The notes under the pieces were generated by a model. It was not told where the DNA came from, made no database searches, and saw nothing but the letters and a program-made list of their open reading frames with translations. Below are positions 32,922 to 41,503 of a stretch of 59,008 nt of DNA, piece by piece. Location: the NCBI GenBank assembly GCA_021773055.1, contig JAJFKV010000034.1, positions 1 to 59,008 of the forward strand. Reading direction: 5' to 3'. The first letter of the stretch is position 1. Each line of letters begins with the position of its first letter. Origin of the DNA: Woeseiaceae bacterium (lineage in GTDB: Bacteria; Pseudomonadota; Gammaproteobacteria; Steroidobacterales; Woeseiaceae). The translations under genes were made by a program, and so were the position numbers.

Positions 32922-33890
32922 TCAATATTTGATCATCGCGGTACCCCATGTAAAACCCGCCCCAAAAGCCGCAAACAGCAGCGTATCGCCACGCTTTATT
33001 TTGCCGTCGCGTACCGCCTGATCGAGCGCTAGCGGAATGGATGCGCTGGATGTGTTGGCGTGCTCGTCCACAGTCGCGATTACTTGCTCCATTGGCATAG
33101 CGAGTTTTTTGGCGGCCGCTTTGATTATTCGCATGTTCGCCTGATGCGGCACAAACCAGTCGATATCGCCAAGCTCGCCATCGAGATCTGTGACCGTTTC
33201 TCTGGCCATTTTGTCAAAGGTAGCGACCGCACGTTTGAATACCGCATTGCCTTTCATTTCGATGAAAGCGCCGCCCGCCTGCGTTTCCTCATAACCAACA
33301 GACACGCCGTAGCGAACTTGCAGAAGGTCCTCATACTCTCCATCAGCGTGAATATGAGTGGCCAGAATGCCGGGCTCCTCGCTTGCTTGCAGGACAACGC
33401 AACCGGCACCGTCACCAAAGAGTACCGCCGTACCCCGGTCTTCCCAGTTCGTAATCCGTGACAGTGTCTCGCTGCCAATCACTAACGCCGTCCTGGCCCC
33501 ACCGGTCTTGATGTAGCGGTTGGCCATATCCAGGCCATAGACGAATCCGCTGCACGCCGCGTTGACGTCGAAAGCTGCGGAGCCCTTGACGCCAAGCTGA
33601 CGCTGAATAATGCAGGCCGTTGATGGGAACACCTTGTCAGGCGTACAGGTTCCGACAACGATGAGGTCGATATCCTCAGGTCCGACACCGGCGTCCTTCA
33701 TGGCCCTTCTGGCGGCTTCCAGGCCGATTGACGATGTTGTTTCATCGGCAGCGGCGATATGCCGGCGTTTGATGCCTGTGCGTTCTCGAATCCACTCATC
33801 CGTTGTTTCCATCGTCGCTGCGAGATCGTTGTTCGTCACGACCTTTTCAGGCAGATAACTCCCTATTCCGGCTATACGCGCGTAGGTCAT
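32922..33890 (-). CDS. fabH: Beta-ketoacyl-ACP synthase III
   Basis: The 322-residue protein matches FabH throughout, from YARIAGIGSYLPEKVVTNND to GFTWGTAMIKY. The catalytic triad is visible: C113 in NAACSGF, His in VPHQANMR and Asn in HANTSSAS. The enzyme condenses an acyl-CoA or acyl thioester with malonyl-ACP. Here its start overlaps the stop of the acyl-AMP ligase-ACP gene by four bases (ATGA), so it belongs to a P450/FAAL operon and not to the usual plsX-fabD cluster. It may therefore serve a dedicated pathway, using the loaded ACP as primer donor. It could equally be the only housekeeping FabH; the sequence looks canonical. Confidence 0.93.
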   Translation of the reverse strand: MTYARIAGIGSYLPEKVVTNNDLAATMETTDEWIRERTGIKRRHIAAADETTSSIGLEAARRAMKDAGVGPEDIDLIVVGTCTPDKVFPSTACIIQRQLGVKGSAAFDVNAACSGFVYGLDMANRYIKTGGARTALVIGSETLSRITNWEDRGTAVLFGDGAGCVVLQASEEPGILATHIHADGEYEDLLQVRYGVSVGYEETQAGGAFIEMKGNAVFKRAVATFDKMARETVTDLDGELGDIDWFVPHQANMRIIKAAAKKLAMPMEQVIATVDEHANTSSASIPLALDQAVRDGKIKRGDTLLFAAFGAGFTWGTAMIKY

Positions 33891-35827
33891 GATTTTCCCT
33901 TCATAAAAACGGCGATCTCTCTGAGCGTTGGGTGGTCAAACAGATCACTAATATCGAGTTGGCCGGGATGTTTCTCGTCAATCGCAAGAACGATCTCAGT
34001 CAATGTTAGCGAGCTGACGCCAACCTCAAACAGGTTGTCATCGGGCCCGATTTGCCGGTCTTTGGCGAACTCCCGACAGATCAACTCCAGTTCGGCCACC
34101 AACGGGTCCTCGTCAGCGTCGCTTTCACTGCTGGCGGGTGGCTGCAGTTCACCAAGTACCTCATCAAACTCACCATCGAAATAGGCTTGCAGAAGCTTGG
34201 CACGCTGCACCTTACCGCTGGTGGTTTTCGGAATTCTTGCCACGGGAATGACCTTGTCGACCTCCAGTCCCGTCTGCTCGCCGATAAGATCCCGTACTTG
34301 AGCAATCATCGGCAGGAAGTCTTCCATCGCCTGGCGATAGAGGATGAACGCTATGAGCTCTTCAGTTTGTCCGCCTTTAGGCGTCGCACCAGCAACAACA
34401 ACTTTATTGAGGTCGAAACCCTCAAGCCGCGCGACAATCTCCTCGATATCATGCGGATAGTAGTTCTGGCCATTGACGATGATGATGTCTTTCTGCCGGC
34501 CCGTAATGACCAGTTGCTCATCCACAAATACACCGCAATCGCCGGTTCGCAACCAGCCGTCGTCGGTAAAGAGTTCCTTGGTGGCCGATGGATCACCGTA
34601 GATACGCTCGGTCACACTCCCACCGTGTAGCTGAATATTGCCGACGATGCCGTCGCCCAAGGCTGCATCGTCATCGGAAGCGATTCTAATACTGACGTCC
34701 CGAATGGACTTGCCCACGCGAACAAAGCTAACGGCATCGTCGTCGTCGGGTGCAACTTCACGAAAGCTTTCGCCTACACGAATACTGTGGCGATCCATCG
34801 TCACTCGAGAATATTCACTGCCCGGTGCCGGAATCGACACGCCTACGGTGGCCTCCGCAAGACCGTAAACCGGGAACATCGCACTGCGCTTCAAACCGTG
34901 CGGCGCCAGGGCGCCCAAAAACTCCTCACAAAGCTCCCAGGAAATAGGTTCTGCTCCGTTCAGAATCAATTTTATGCACGACAGATCGAGGTCTGGCATG
35001 CCCTTGCGCTGGAATAGCTTGAGAAAATGTTTGTAGCCAAAGTTCGGCGAACACAATTGTGTTGCACGTAACTCATTGGCCTTGCTCATCCATAACAGGG
35101 GGCGGCGTACGAAAACATTGGTATCCAGCACGGCGTGGTTCATGCCGACGGCCAATACGCTCAGGTGGTAACCGATAAGCCCCATGTCGTGCGTCAACGG
35201 CATCCAGCTAAGGCTTTGGTCGTCTTCGGTCCAATGACACGCCTCAACAATTGCCCGGATATTCGTGCAAAGGTTGCGATGCGAAAGCACCACACCTTTG
35301 GGGTCGCTGGTTGATCCGGACGAGTACTGAATGAAAGCGACGTCATCCGGTGTTGATTCATATACGTCACCAGAGACATCAGGATCGACGTCGCCGACCA
35401 GCGTCGTCTTGTTCTCCAAAATCGCCGTAATGTCGTGCAAATCGCGTTTGTCTGAGAACTCCAGAAGGCGAGTCAGCAAATCCTCTTCGGTAAACAGAGT
35501 GGCTCTTTCCAGTTGCGACAGAATTCTGAATAATTTCAGGCGATGCTCGTCACTGATTCCAACAGCCACCGGAACGGGCACCATGCCACCGAGCACGGCC
35601 GCCCAAAATGCGATAACAAAACTCTCGTTGGATTTGCTGAAAATGATCAGTTCGTCACGAGGCTTCATACCCCGCGCCTGTAGCGATCCCAGCAACGCGG
35701 TCGCCCGATCCCAAAGATCCGCAAATTTCACGGTACTTTCGTCATTCTCACCATCGATGAATCGAATTTCGCGATCCTTACCGCGTGCTTCGACCAGCAA
35801 GTCGGTCAATGTATTGTAAAGCTGCAT
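33887..35827 (-). CDS. Fatty acyl-AMP ligase with C-terminal acyl carrier protein domain
   Basis: The 646-residue protein has an ANL adenylation domain (1-560) and an ACP (about 570-646). The ATP-binding loop is YSSGSTSDPKGVVLSHRN, with SWMPLTHDMGLIGYHL and the FAAL-type QLCSPNFGYKHFLKLF region after it, then WLRTGDCGVF and the C-terminal catalytic Lys in IPKTTSGKVQRAKLL. The ACP attachment Ser is S606 in FEVGVSSLTL, a GxSSL variant of GxDSL. FAALs form acyl-AMP and pass the acyl chain to a phosphopantetheine arm, here in cis. Operon: P450 gene 7 bases upstream, KAS III overlapping downstream. A phosphopantetheinyl transferase is not in the window. Confidence 0.93.
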   Translation of the reverse strand: MQLYNTLTDLLVEARGKDREIRFIDGENDESTVKFADLWDRATALLGSLQARGMKPRDELIIFSKSNESFVIAFWAAVLGGMVPVPVAVGISDEHRLKLFRILSQLERATLFTEEDLLTRLLEFSDKRDLHDITAILENKTTLVGDVDPDVSGDVYESTPDDVAFIQYSSGSTSDPKGVVLSHRNLCTNIRAIVEACHWTEDDQSLSWMPLTHDMGLIGYHLSVLAVGMNHAVLDTNVFVRRPLLWMSKANELRATQLCSPNFGYKHFLKLFQRKGMPDLDLSCIKLILNGAEPISWELCEEFLGALAPHGLKRSAMFPVYGLAEATVGVSIPAPGSEYSRVTMDRHSIRVGESFREVAPDDDDAVSFVRVGKSIRDVSIRIASDDDAALGDGIVGNIQLHGGSVTERIYGDPSATKELFTDDGWLRTGDCGVFVDEQLVITGRQKDIIIVNGQNYYPHDIEEIVARLEGFDLNKVVVAGATPKGGQTEELIAFILYRQAMEDFLPMIAQVRDLIGEQTGLEVDKVIPVARIPKTTSGKVQRAKLLQAYFDGEFDEVLGELQPPASSESDADEDPLVAELELICREFAKDRQIGPDDNLFEVGVSSLTLTEIVLAIDEKHPGQLDISDLFDHPTLREIAVFMKGKS

Positions 35828-35834
35828 TGTTTTT

Positions 35835-37142
35835 CTATCGTTCCGTCGGTTTCATGAATATGTCTTTGGTCGCTCGTAAGTTAATTCCGAGCTCCAGTTC
35901 CGGCTCCGCCTCTTCGACGAGTCGCATACAAAAACGGGGCAACAGCAAGCCAAGGTGTACTTTCATTTCCAGGAAAGAAAAGTATTCTCCGAGGCAACGG
36001 CGTGGTCCCAGTGAGAAAGGAAAAAATGGTCGGTCCTTCTTGGCTTTGTCCGTCGGCGCAAATCGGTCGGGGTCGAATCGCTCAGGGTCCGGCCAGTAGT
36101 CTTCACGGCGATGCAAAATAAACGGCGACAGATAAATATCAGTATCCGGCCCGACATCGAATTCATCCAGTTCGTCCAGCTCGTGTGAGCGGCGAGTAAA
36201 CAACCACACCGGCGGATACAGGCGCAAAGCTTCTTCCAGCACTTGCTGGGTGTACTGCATGGCCGCAAGCGAGTCAGGGTTGAGCGCGGATACGTTCGGC
36301 AGATGTTCTTTCGCTTCGCTTATCAGCTTTTCGCCGACTTCGGGATGTTTTGCGATCAGGTACCAGACCCAGTTCAATGTGTTCGCCGACGTTTCAAAGC
36401 CTGCAACGATGAGCGTCATCAGCTCATCCAGTAATTCAGCATCGGAAAATGGCTGTCCTTTTTTGTCTCTCGCCTGCAAATACATGGACAAAAAGTCGAA
36501 CTCTCGGGATCCCTGACCTCTGCGACGGTCCTCGATGATTCCCAACAGCAGCTCGCGCAATCGGCGAACCTTCATGACCACACTGAGATCACGCGTCGAA
36601 TCACGGCTCAGGAACGCAAATGGATTATTTCCTGCGACCATGATCCGGTCTTCGTAATCTCTGCTGAAGATACTGATCAGGATCAGCTCCAGCGCAAAAT
36701 CCGAGGTTTCCGATGTGATATTGCACAGCTCGCCTTTTGCGGCAAGCTCGGCCCAATGGAGCGCACGGCGGTCACAACACCCGACCATCACCTTCATCAG
36801 GCGGTGCACATTCTGGCGGCTAAATGCTGGCTGAATCATGCGACGAGAACGTCGCCACACGTCGCCATCGCTGACGATCAGGCCATTACCGAGCAGCATC
36901 TTGACGCGCTCGAATCCCGGTCCCTTGTGATATTTGCTATGGCGGCGAGTCAGAATTCGCCGAACTTCCGTGGCGTCATTAATAAAATAAGCGACCCGTC
37001 CATTCGGCTTGGTCATGCTCACCATATCGCCGTATTCGTGCTGCAATTGCTGCAGCGTAGCCAGCGTCTCCGGGTCGATACCGAGTACCACCGATTCTCC
37101 GGGACCCGGTGGTTTTCTAAACTTTCGCTGGGTGGACGTCAT
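35835..37142 (-). CDS. Cytochrome P450
   Basis: The 435-residue protein shows the class signatures: an I-helix oxygen-binding AGFETSANTLNWVWY, the ExxR in LEEALRLYPPVW, and the haem loop FSLGPRRCLGEYFSFLE with C383 as the axial ligand. There is no N-terminal membrane anchor, so it is soluble and needs an external ferredoxin or flavodoxin. It is the first gene of the P450 - FAAL/ACP - KAS III operon, with seven bases between it and the ligase. A plausible role, by analogy with P450 BioI, which oxidises acyl chains on ACP, is hydroxylation of the ACP-bound fatty acyl group. No reductase partner is encoded nearby. Confidence 0.93.
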   Translation of the reverse strand: MTSTQRKFRKPPGPGESVVLGIDPETLATLQQLQHEYGDMVSMTKPNGRVAYFINDATEVRRILTRRHSKYHKGPGFERVKMLLGNGLIVSDGDVWRRSRRMIQPAFSRQNVHRLMKVMVGCCDRRALHWAELAAKGELCNITSETSDFALELILISIFSRDYEDRIMVAGNNPFAFLSRDSTRDLSVVMKVRRLRELLLGIIEDRRRGQGSREFDFLSMYLQARDKKGQPFSDAELLDELMTLIVAGFETSANTLNWVWYLIAKHPEVGEKLISEAKEHLPNVSALNPDSLAAMQYTQQVLEEALRLYPPVWLFTRRSHELDELDEFDVGPDTDIYLSPFILHRREDYWPDPERFDPDRFAPTDKAKKDRPFFPFSLGPRRCLGEYFSFLEMKVHLGLLLPRFCMRLVEEAEPELELGINLRATKDIFMKPTER

Positions 37143-37226
37143 GGAAGGATGAATTCAGCGGTATCGCATTGAAAAACAGGCGCAATATTACATTGACCGG
37201 CAGAGATTCGATACTGCAAACTCGGA

Positions 37227-37244
37227 CCCGGCCGAACGGCCGGG
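37227..37244. repeat. Perfect inverted repeat between divergent genes
   Basis: CCCGGCC (37227-37233) and GGCCGGG (37238-37244) flank GAAC. The 7-bp GC-only stem lies between the P450 start (37142) and the DUF374 start (37289). No T-run follows on either strand, so an operator or leader hairpin is more likely than a terminator. Confidence 0.5.
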
Positions 37245-37288
37245 CACTTTGAGCGTCCAAGTTCTTACAATTCGATACAGGCCTGATT

Positions 37289-38044
37289 TTGAGCAATCCA
37301 CCACGCAAAGACTTCGAATCGGTTGAGTCGCGGCGCAGTACCGCCTCTCGGCGCAGCATGGGCCGTGCTCGCAGGCTCTACTACTTCCTGGGGCTACCCC
37401 TGCTGCGTGGTGTCATTCGTCTGCTGACCGCAAGCTATCGATTCGAGCGCGTCGTTGGCGCTGAGCATATTGATCCCTACATCGAAGGCGAAAAGATTTG
37501 TGCACCCTGTTACTGGCATCAGCACCACGTTGTCGGGTCCACGCTGATCCGCTCCTGGGTAAAACGTGGGTTCAAAGCCTGCTTTTTGGTTTCTGGCTCA
37601 GTTGACGGTGAAGTGCCAGAGCGCATCGCCAGAGCCTGGGGCGCGGAAGTCATTCGCGGCTCAGCAAATCAAAGTGGCGCATTGGCCTTGCGCGACATGC
37701 AGCGCATGATGAAAAGCGGTTTTTCGATCGTCACCACCGCCGATGGACCGCGCGGCCCCAAATACGAGTTCAAAATGGGCGCCATACTGATGGCCAGAAT
37801 CGCCGGAGTACCCGTTGTTCCTGTCGCCTGTGCGGCGGATCGCGCCTGGTACCTCAATCGGTGGGACAATTTCATGGTACCAAAGCCATTTGCGCGCATC
37901 GTGCTCGCGATAGGGGCACCCTATTCCATCCCGGCGAATACGCCACTGGACAGCCTGGAGCCACATCGGGTGGCCGTTCAGGCAGCAGTCATGTCGTTGA
38001 TGGCAGACTCAGAGGCAGCATTGCAGGAACTTCAGAAGGCCTGA
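37289..38044 (+). CDS. DUF374 lysophospholipid acyltransferase-like protein
   Basis: The 251-residue protein belongs to the DUF374 branch of the acyltransferase superfamily, with CAPCYWHQHHVVGS (the catalytic H-rich segment), VSGSVDGEVPERIARAWG, IRGSANQSGALALRDM and TTADGPRGPKYEFKMG. Members acylate glycerol or lipid A-like acceptors at the inner membrane. One hydrophobic segment lies at about 30-45. The TTG start at 37289 has a weak AGG; ATG 37358 is an alternative. The DUF3108 gene follows within three bases. Both face away from the FAAL operon. Confidence 0.88.
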   Translation: MSNPPRKDFESVESRRSTASRRSMGRARRLYYFLGLPLLRGVIRLLTASYRFERVVGAEHIDPYIEGEKICAPCYWHQHHVVGSTLIRSWVKRGFKACFLVSGSVDGEVPERIARAWGAEVIRGSANQSGALALRDMQRMMKSGFSIVTTADGPRGPKYEFKMGAILMARIAGVPVVPVACAADRAWYLNRWDNFMVPKPFARIVLAIGAPYSIPANTPLDSLEPHRVAVQAAVMSLMADSEAALQELQKA

Positions 38045-38046
38045 AT

Positions 38047-38763
38047 ATGAGTTTAGCGCGACTAACAACTGTTTTTATCGCCACCGTTCTCTTCGTGGGA
38101 CAGGCCTGGGCCGGACCCGGGCTGACGCCGCATACGGCGCAGTACAAAGTGAAAATCTCGGTCGTTTCCGGACAACTCAATACGGAACTCAAGAAAACCG
38201 AGGACGGCTTCGTCGCCAATCACGTCATCAAGCCGAAGGGCATCTCCAGGTGGATTACGCGGGGCACCATGGATGTTACATCGAGCTTTTCTGACGAGGC
38301 AGATGGTGTAAAGCCGATCCGGTTTCAATCCGTAGACACTATTCGAAAAGACCCCGATGTTGACCTGACGTTCGACTGGACGACGAATATCGCCAGCGGT
38401 ACCGTCGGAGAGGAAGACGTGTCATTGCAGCTCGATGGCATCGCGCACGACAACGTATCCATCCAATACGAACTGATGCATGACCTGTTGAATGGTGGTC
38501 CAAGCGATCAATACGTTTTGTTCGACGTCAATAAAATGCGGATCGCCAACGTATCAACTGCCGGCGAGAAGGTCTTCAAAACGAAAGCCGGAAAATTTAC
38601 AGCAGTCGGTATACGTCACCAGAAAGAAGGCTCATCGCGAATCACAACATTGTGGTGCGTCGAGGAACTGGGCTATTTGCCGGTCGTTATCGAGCAGCAC
38701 CGTAAAGGAAAATTGAAGTTTCGCGCGACGCTCGTGAGCTACACACCGACCGCCGAATCCTAG
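38047..38763 (+). CDS. DUF3108 family exported protein
   Basis: The protein (238 residues from ATG 38047) has a signal peptide MSLARLTTVFIATVLFVGQ with cleavage near AWAGPG. The mature beta-rich domain starts TPHTAQYKVKISVVSGQL and matches the DUF3108 pattern, ending WCVEELGYLPVVIEQHRKGK. Such proteins are periplasmic or outer-membrane associated with unknown function, often next to lipid or cell-envelope genes. AAGG lies seven bases before the ATG, just after the stop of the DUF374 gene. The open frame extends upstream through that gene and is not used. It overlaps the stop of the convergent 38760 gene by four bases. Confidence 0.85.
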   Translation: MSLARLTTVFIATVLFVGQAWAGPGLTPHTAQYKVKISVVSGQLNTELKKTEDGFVANHVIKPKGISRWITRGTMDVTSSFSDEADGVKPIRFQSVDTIRKDPDVDLTFDWTTNIASGTVGEEDVSLQLDGIAHDNVSIQYELMHDLLNGGPSDQYVLFDVNKMRIANVSTAGEKVFKTKAGKFTAVGIRHQKEGSSRITTLWCVEELGYLPVVIEQHRKGKLKFRATLVSYTPTAES

Positions 38764-39185
38764 CCAAGGATAATGGAAAGCTGCATGACCAGCAGCATAA
38801 GAGCCGTCACCAGGCCAGCGCCCAACAGGCTGATACCCCAACGCATCAAAGTTGTTCGATGCGCGATCCCTGCGAAAACCGGTATCGCCGGTAGAACCGC
38901 CAGACACGCCAGCGGATAAACAACGACAGCCAGGTGTGGATACCGAAAGGCCCAGGTCTTGAGCTCGCGACAGGCGCTCATTTGTGCGACAAAGTCATCC
39001 ATTGATCCCAGCTCCGCAGCCGCTCTCTGGCGCGCCGCCTTGCTGTTTGCGCCCTCATCGACGGCCGCGTCGACCAGGTCATCGTAGTGATCGCGCAGTT
39101 CGTTGACAGTGCGATGTGCGTGGCGTGGCGCGATGCCGTTCTTCAATAAGCGCTTTGCCAACGCATTGAAATCCGGTTCACGCAT
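38760..39185 (-). CDS. Membrane protein with N-terminal helical domain, partner of PadR regulator
   Basis: The 141-residue protein has a soluble helical N-terminus (LAKRLLKNGIAPRHAHRTVN, then LRDHYDDLVDAAVDEG, then AELGSMDDFVAQM) of the DUF1700/HAAS permease-prefix type, and two membrane segments (YPHLAVVVYPLACLAVLPAI and WGISLLGAGLVTALMLLVMQ). Such proteins commonly follow a PadR gene and are thought to act with it. Its start lies inside the end of the PadR gene (8-base overlap), so the two are cotranslated. Confidence 0.8.
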   Translation of the reverse strand: MREPDFNALAKRLLKNGIAPRHAHRTVNELRDHYDDLVDAAVDEGANSKAARQRAAAELGSMDDFVAQMSACRELKTWAFRYPHLAVVVYPLACLAVLPAIPVFAGIAHRTTLMRWGISLLGAGLVTALMLLVMQLSIILG

Positions 39186-39516
39186 TGGCAGCAGTCCCGA
39201 GAGCTGTTGCTACCCCGCCCTGGATACGACTCCAGTCATTGCGGAGCTTTTCCAGGCGATCCCGCCCTTTCTTCGTCAGGGAGTAATAAACGCGCGTGCG
39301 ACCACTGACCGCTTTGCGCTTTGACTTCAACGCGCCATTGCGTTCAAGACTGTGCAGCGCCGGATAAATAACGCCTTCGCCCAACGATATGGCCTGGTTG
39401 GTCACCTGCTTGATCGAGCGCACCAACTCGTAGCCGTACATCTCCTGCTCATCCAGCAGTCTGAGAAGCAGTAATTCTGGTACGCCACTCATGAAGGGAG
39501 GGTTACTTTGTGCCAT
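39178..39516 (-). CDS. PadR-family transcriptional regulator
   Basis: The 112-residue protein is a winged helix-turn-helix of the PadR family: ELLLLRLLDEQEMYGYELVR, then LGEGVIYPALHSLERNGALK, then SGRTRVYYSLTKKGRDRLEK. It should repress its own operon and perhaps the divergent TonB-like gene. The start is divergent from the gene at 39620, with a perfect palindrome (39568-39588) between them. It overlaps the following membrane-protein gene by eight bases. Confidence 0.9.
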   Translation of the reverse strand: MAQSNPPFMSGVPELLLLRLLDEQEMYGYELVRSIKQVTNQAISLGEGVIYPALHSLERNGALKSKRKAVSGRTRVYYSLTKKGRDRLEKLRNDWSRIQGGVATALGTAANA

Positions 39517-39567
39517 CCACCGAGCATACCTTGAACTAAAAGGTATTACAAGGGTTACTTTGTAGTT

Positions 39568-39588
39568 CTAGGTATGTATTATACCTAG
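39568..39588. promoter_or_regulatory. Candidate PadR operator (perfect palindrome)
   Basis: CTAGGTAT (39568-39575) and ATACCTAG (39581-39588) are perfect 8-bp arms around GTATT. The site is 51 bases from the PadR start and 31 bases from the TonB-like start, in the shared AT-rich promoter region. A half-site GGTATTACA lies at 39542. A self-repressing PadR operator is the obvious reading, but it is not proven. Confidence 0.6.
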
Positions 39589-39619
39589 TAGTTAAAGGCA
39601 TAAGGTCGAGCGGGAGAAA

Positions 39620-40237
39620 ATGAGGAGAACGATGATGTTTACGAGATACGCTTCCGCCGTCACAACGAGCACATTTATGACATTCGCATTACTCTTTGTG
39701 ATGCAGTTACTGATTGGCCTGCAACCGCCGGCTCAGACCGAGACGCGAGTACGACACTTCCTCGACATCTGGAATGTGCAGCACAAGGACACGCCGGTGC
39801 AGCCACGTGAGCACATTCCTCCCCGTGAAGAACTAACAAAAACCGAATTGCCACCGGCACGCCCGCAGTACGACTCCGAAACCGGGCAGGTTGGCGTACG
39901 CTTGCGTACCCCGGCTCCGCCTCCAGCTGACAATAATCTGACTCCAGCAGGTCTCTATATGGACGGCCCGCTGGTTGCACTCGTGAGAGTTGCGCCAACC
40001 TACCCGGTCAGAGCTTCAGCGAAGGGCCTCGAAGGCTATGTAGTGGTTCAGTTTGATGTCACGACGGATGGTCGTGTCACGAATATTGTCATCGTCGAAA
40101 CCACCAACAGCATCTTCAACACGGCATCCATAAAGGCCGCGGAGCGATTCAAATTCAAGCCGCGTGTTGTCGACGGCGTTGCGTTGGCGAGCTACGGCAT
40201 ACGCAATCTATTCAGGTTCAACATGGACGATTTGTAG
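39620..40237 (+). CDS. TonB family / energy transducer-like protein
   Basis: The 205-residue protein has one N-terminal membrane segment (STFMTFALLFVMQLLIGL), a Pro-rich linker of about residues 35-115 (HIPPREELTKTELPPARP and RTPAPPPADNN) and a C-terminal TonB domain: VRVAPTYPVRASAKGLEGYV, VVQFDVTTDGRVTNIVIVET, then AAERFKFKP. It should couple the inner-membrane proton gradient to outer-membrane receptors, or act as a stand-alone TonB-like adapter. No ExbB/ExbD are nearby. An ATG at 39635 with AGGAG is an alternative start. It shares a promoter region with the PadR operon. Confidence 0.88.
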   Translation: MRRTMMFTRYASAVTTSTFMTFALLFVMQLLIGLQPPAQTETRVRHFLDIWNVQHKDTPVQPREHIPPREELTKTELPPARPQYDSETGQVGVRLRTPAPPPADNNLTPAGLYMDGPLVALVRVAPTYPVRASAKGLEGYVVVQFDVTTDGRVTNIVIVETTNSIFNTASIKAAERFKFKPRVVDGVALASYGIRNLFRFNMDDL

Positions 40238-40243
40238 AACCCA

Positions 40244-40309
40244 GGGCGGCGGCTCCGAAGAAGGCCTTTCCTTCCCGCCAGGCTGACCAAAGAGTCGCCG
40301 CCCGTTTTT
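40244..40309 (+). terminator. Candidate terminator with long loop
   Basis: GGGCGGCG (40244-40251) pairs with CGCCGCCC (40296-40303), followed by GTTTTT. The loop is about 44 bases and could hold an inner helix (AAGGCC...). It sits just after the TonB-like gene stop, so it probably ends that transcript. The long loop lowers confidence. Confidence 0.5.
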
Positions 40310-40316
40310 GGTCAGA

Positions 40317-40946
40317 TTACTGCCGATCGAATGTCTGCCGGTGGAAAAAGCTGTCTTTCTCACCCTTGCTGATACGGATATTCCTTACCAACACGTCGCC
40401 GTCCGCCTGCAGATGCCAGCTCTCGAAAAGTATCGCCCCGGTCTCGTCGAGGGTCTCAACTGTGAAAGCCGCCGCCTCCCATCCTGAAACCCGCTGCGCC
40501 TCAATCGGACCGATACTCACAAGCCGATTTTCACCAAAGGTATATTCCTCGACCACGGACCGGTCGTAGCTGATGAACAAACCGAATTCGGTCTGGGTGA
40601 TCTTCAAAGACTCGCCGTATTCCAGGAAAATCTGTGCGGATGCGCCGCCCGACTTCCGACCCTGAGACTGGACACCAGGTCCGCGCGTTTGAGAGCCACC
40701 ACCCGAATTTCGGCCCTGCCGGGAACGCTGTGACCCTGTTTTTGGAATCCGTATTCCCTCTTCTCTTGCTGCCCCGAACGGCCGTGCAGACGCCGGATCT
40801 GCTTGCACAAGCCAGGACCCGGACAGGTTGATACCACCCGGCACCGCAGCGCTCTTGGCGACGAGCACGGGTTTTGCTGCACAGGTGGCAAGCAGTACCA
40901 GGCTGACACCAGCGATGGCCAGAGAACGAAATAATCGTAGGTACAT
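40317..40946 (-). CDS. Hypothetical lipoprotein (209 aa)
   Basis: The start MYLRLFRSLAIAGVSLVLLA is followed by TCAAKP, so LLATC is a plausible lipobox. A Gly/Ser/Arg/Gln-rich low-complexity stretch of about residues 60-100 (QRSRQGRNSGGGSQTRG) links to a beta-rich C-terminal domain (FLEYGESLKITQTEFGLFIS and FTVETLDETGAILFESWHL). I do not recognise a family. It converges on the TonB-like gene and is divergent from the charged exported protein at 41009. Confidence 0.7.
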   Translation of the reverse strand: MYLRLFRSLAIAGVSLVLLATCAAKPVLVAKSAAVPGGINLSGSWLVQADPASARPFGAAREEGIRIPKTGSQRSRQGRNSGGGSQTRGPGVQSQGRKSGGASAQIFLEYGESLKITQTEFGLFISYDRSVVEEYTFGENRLVSIGPIEAQRVSGWEAAAFTVETLDETGAILFESWHLQADGDVLVRNIRISKGEKDSFFHRQTFDRQ

Positions 40947-41008
40947 AGGTCAACCAAAGACAGCGGAACACGTTGCTATAGTAACGCGGTATTAATGGAG
41001 AGTTACAT

Positions 41009-41503
41009 ATGCGCACGATACGAAAGATTATTATGGTTGCCAGCCTCAGCTTGCTAATGCCCTTGGTAGCATCAGCACAATCTGCCAGCGACGTTCGGGC
41101 AATGAGTCCTGAGGACAGGCGTGCATACATGCAAAGCATGTCAGACGACGAACGCAGCGCCATGCGGCAAAAGTGGCGCAGCGAGTTTGACGCCTTGCCC
41201 GAAGACGAAAAACAGGCCATTCGACAACAACGAGCCGAAAGACGAGATGGTCGGGACCGCCAGGGTAATCGCGACGCGAAGCGCGAGCGGCGGGACGCGA
41301 TGTCAGATGAAGAGCGCGCAGCCGCAAAGGACCGTCGCGGGAAAAGAAGCGACGAACGGCGAGCACGCTGGGAGTCTATGAGCGAAGAGGAGCGTGCTAA
41401 TGCCCGAGCACGGCGAGACGAACATCGTGGCGAGCGCGGTCGCCATCGCAAGGGTAAGGGCCAACGCGGACAGGGTGGCCAAAGCGATCAGCCAGAAAGT
41501 TAG
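41009..41503 (+). CDS. Exported highly charged repeat protein (164 aa)
   Basis: After a signal peptide (MRTIRKIIMVASLSLLMPLV with cleavage near ASAQS) the protein is almost entirely charged and helical, rich in Arg, Glu, Asp and Gln. A motif M-S-(P/D/E)-(E/D)-(E/D)-R recurs, as in MSPEDRRAYMQS, MSDDERSAMRQK, MSDEERAAAKDR and MSEEERANARAR. The tail is basic and Gly-rich (HRKGKGQRGQGGQ). It looks like a DUF3106-type or similar periplasmic helical protein, possibly a chaperone-like or metal-binding spacer. Function is unknown. A strong terminator follows at 41524. Confidence 0.8.
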   Translation: MRTIRKIIMVASLSLLMPLVASAQSASDVRAMSPEDRRAYMQSMSDDERSAMRQKWRSEFDALPEDEKQAIRQQRAERRDGRDRQGNRDAKRERRDAMSDEERAAAKDRRGKRSDERRARWESMSEEERANARARRDEHRGERGRHRKGKGQRGQGGQSDQPES

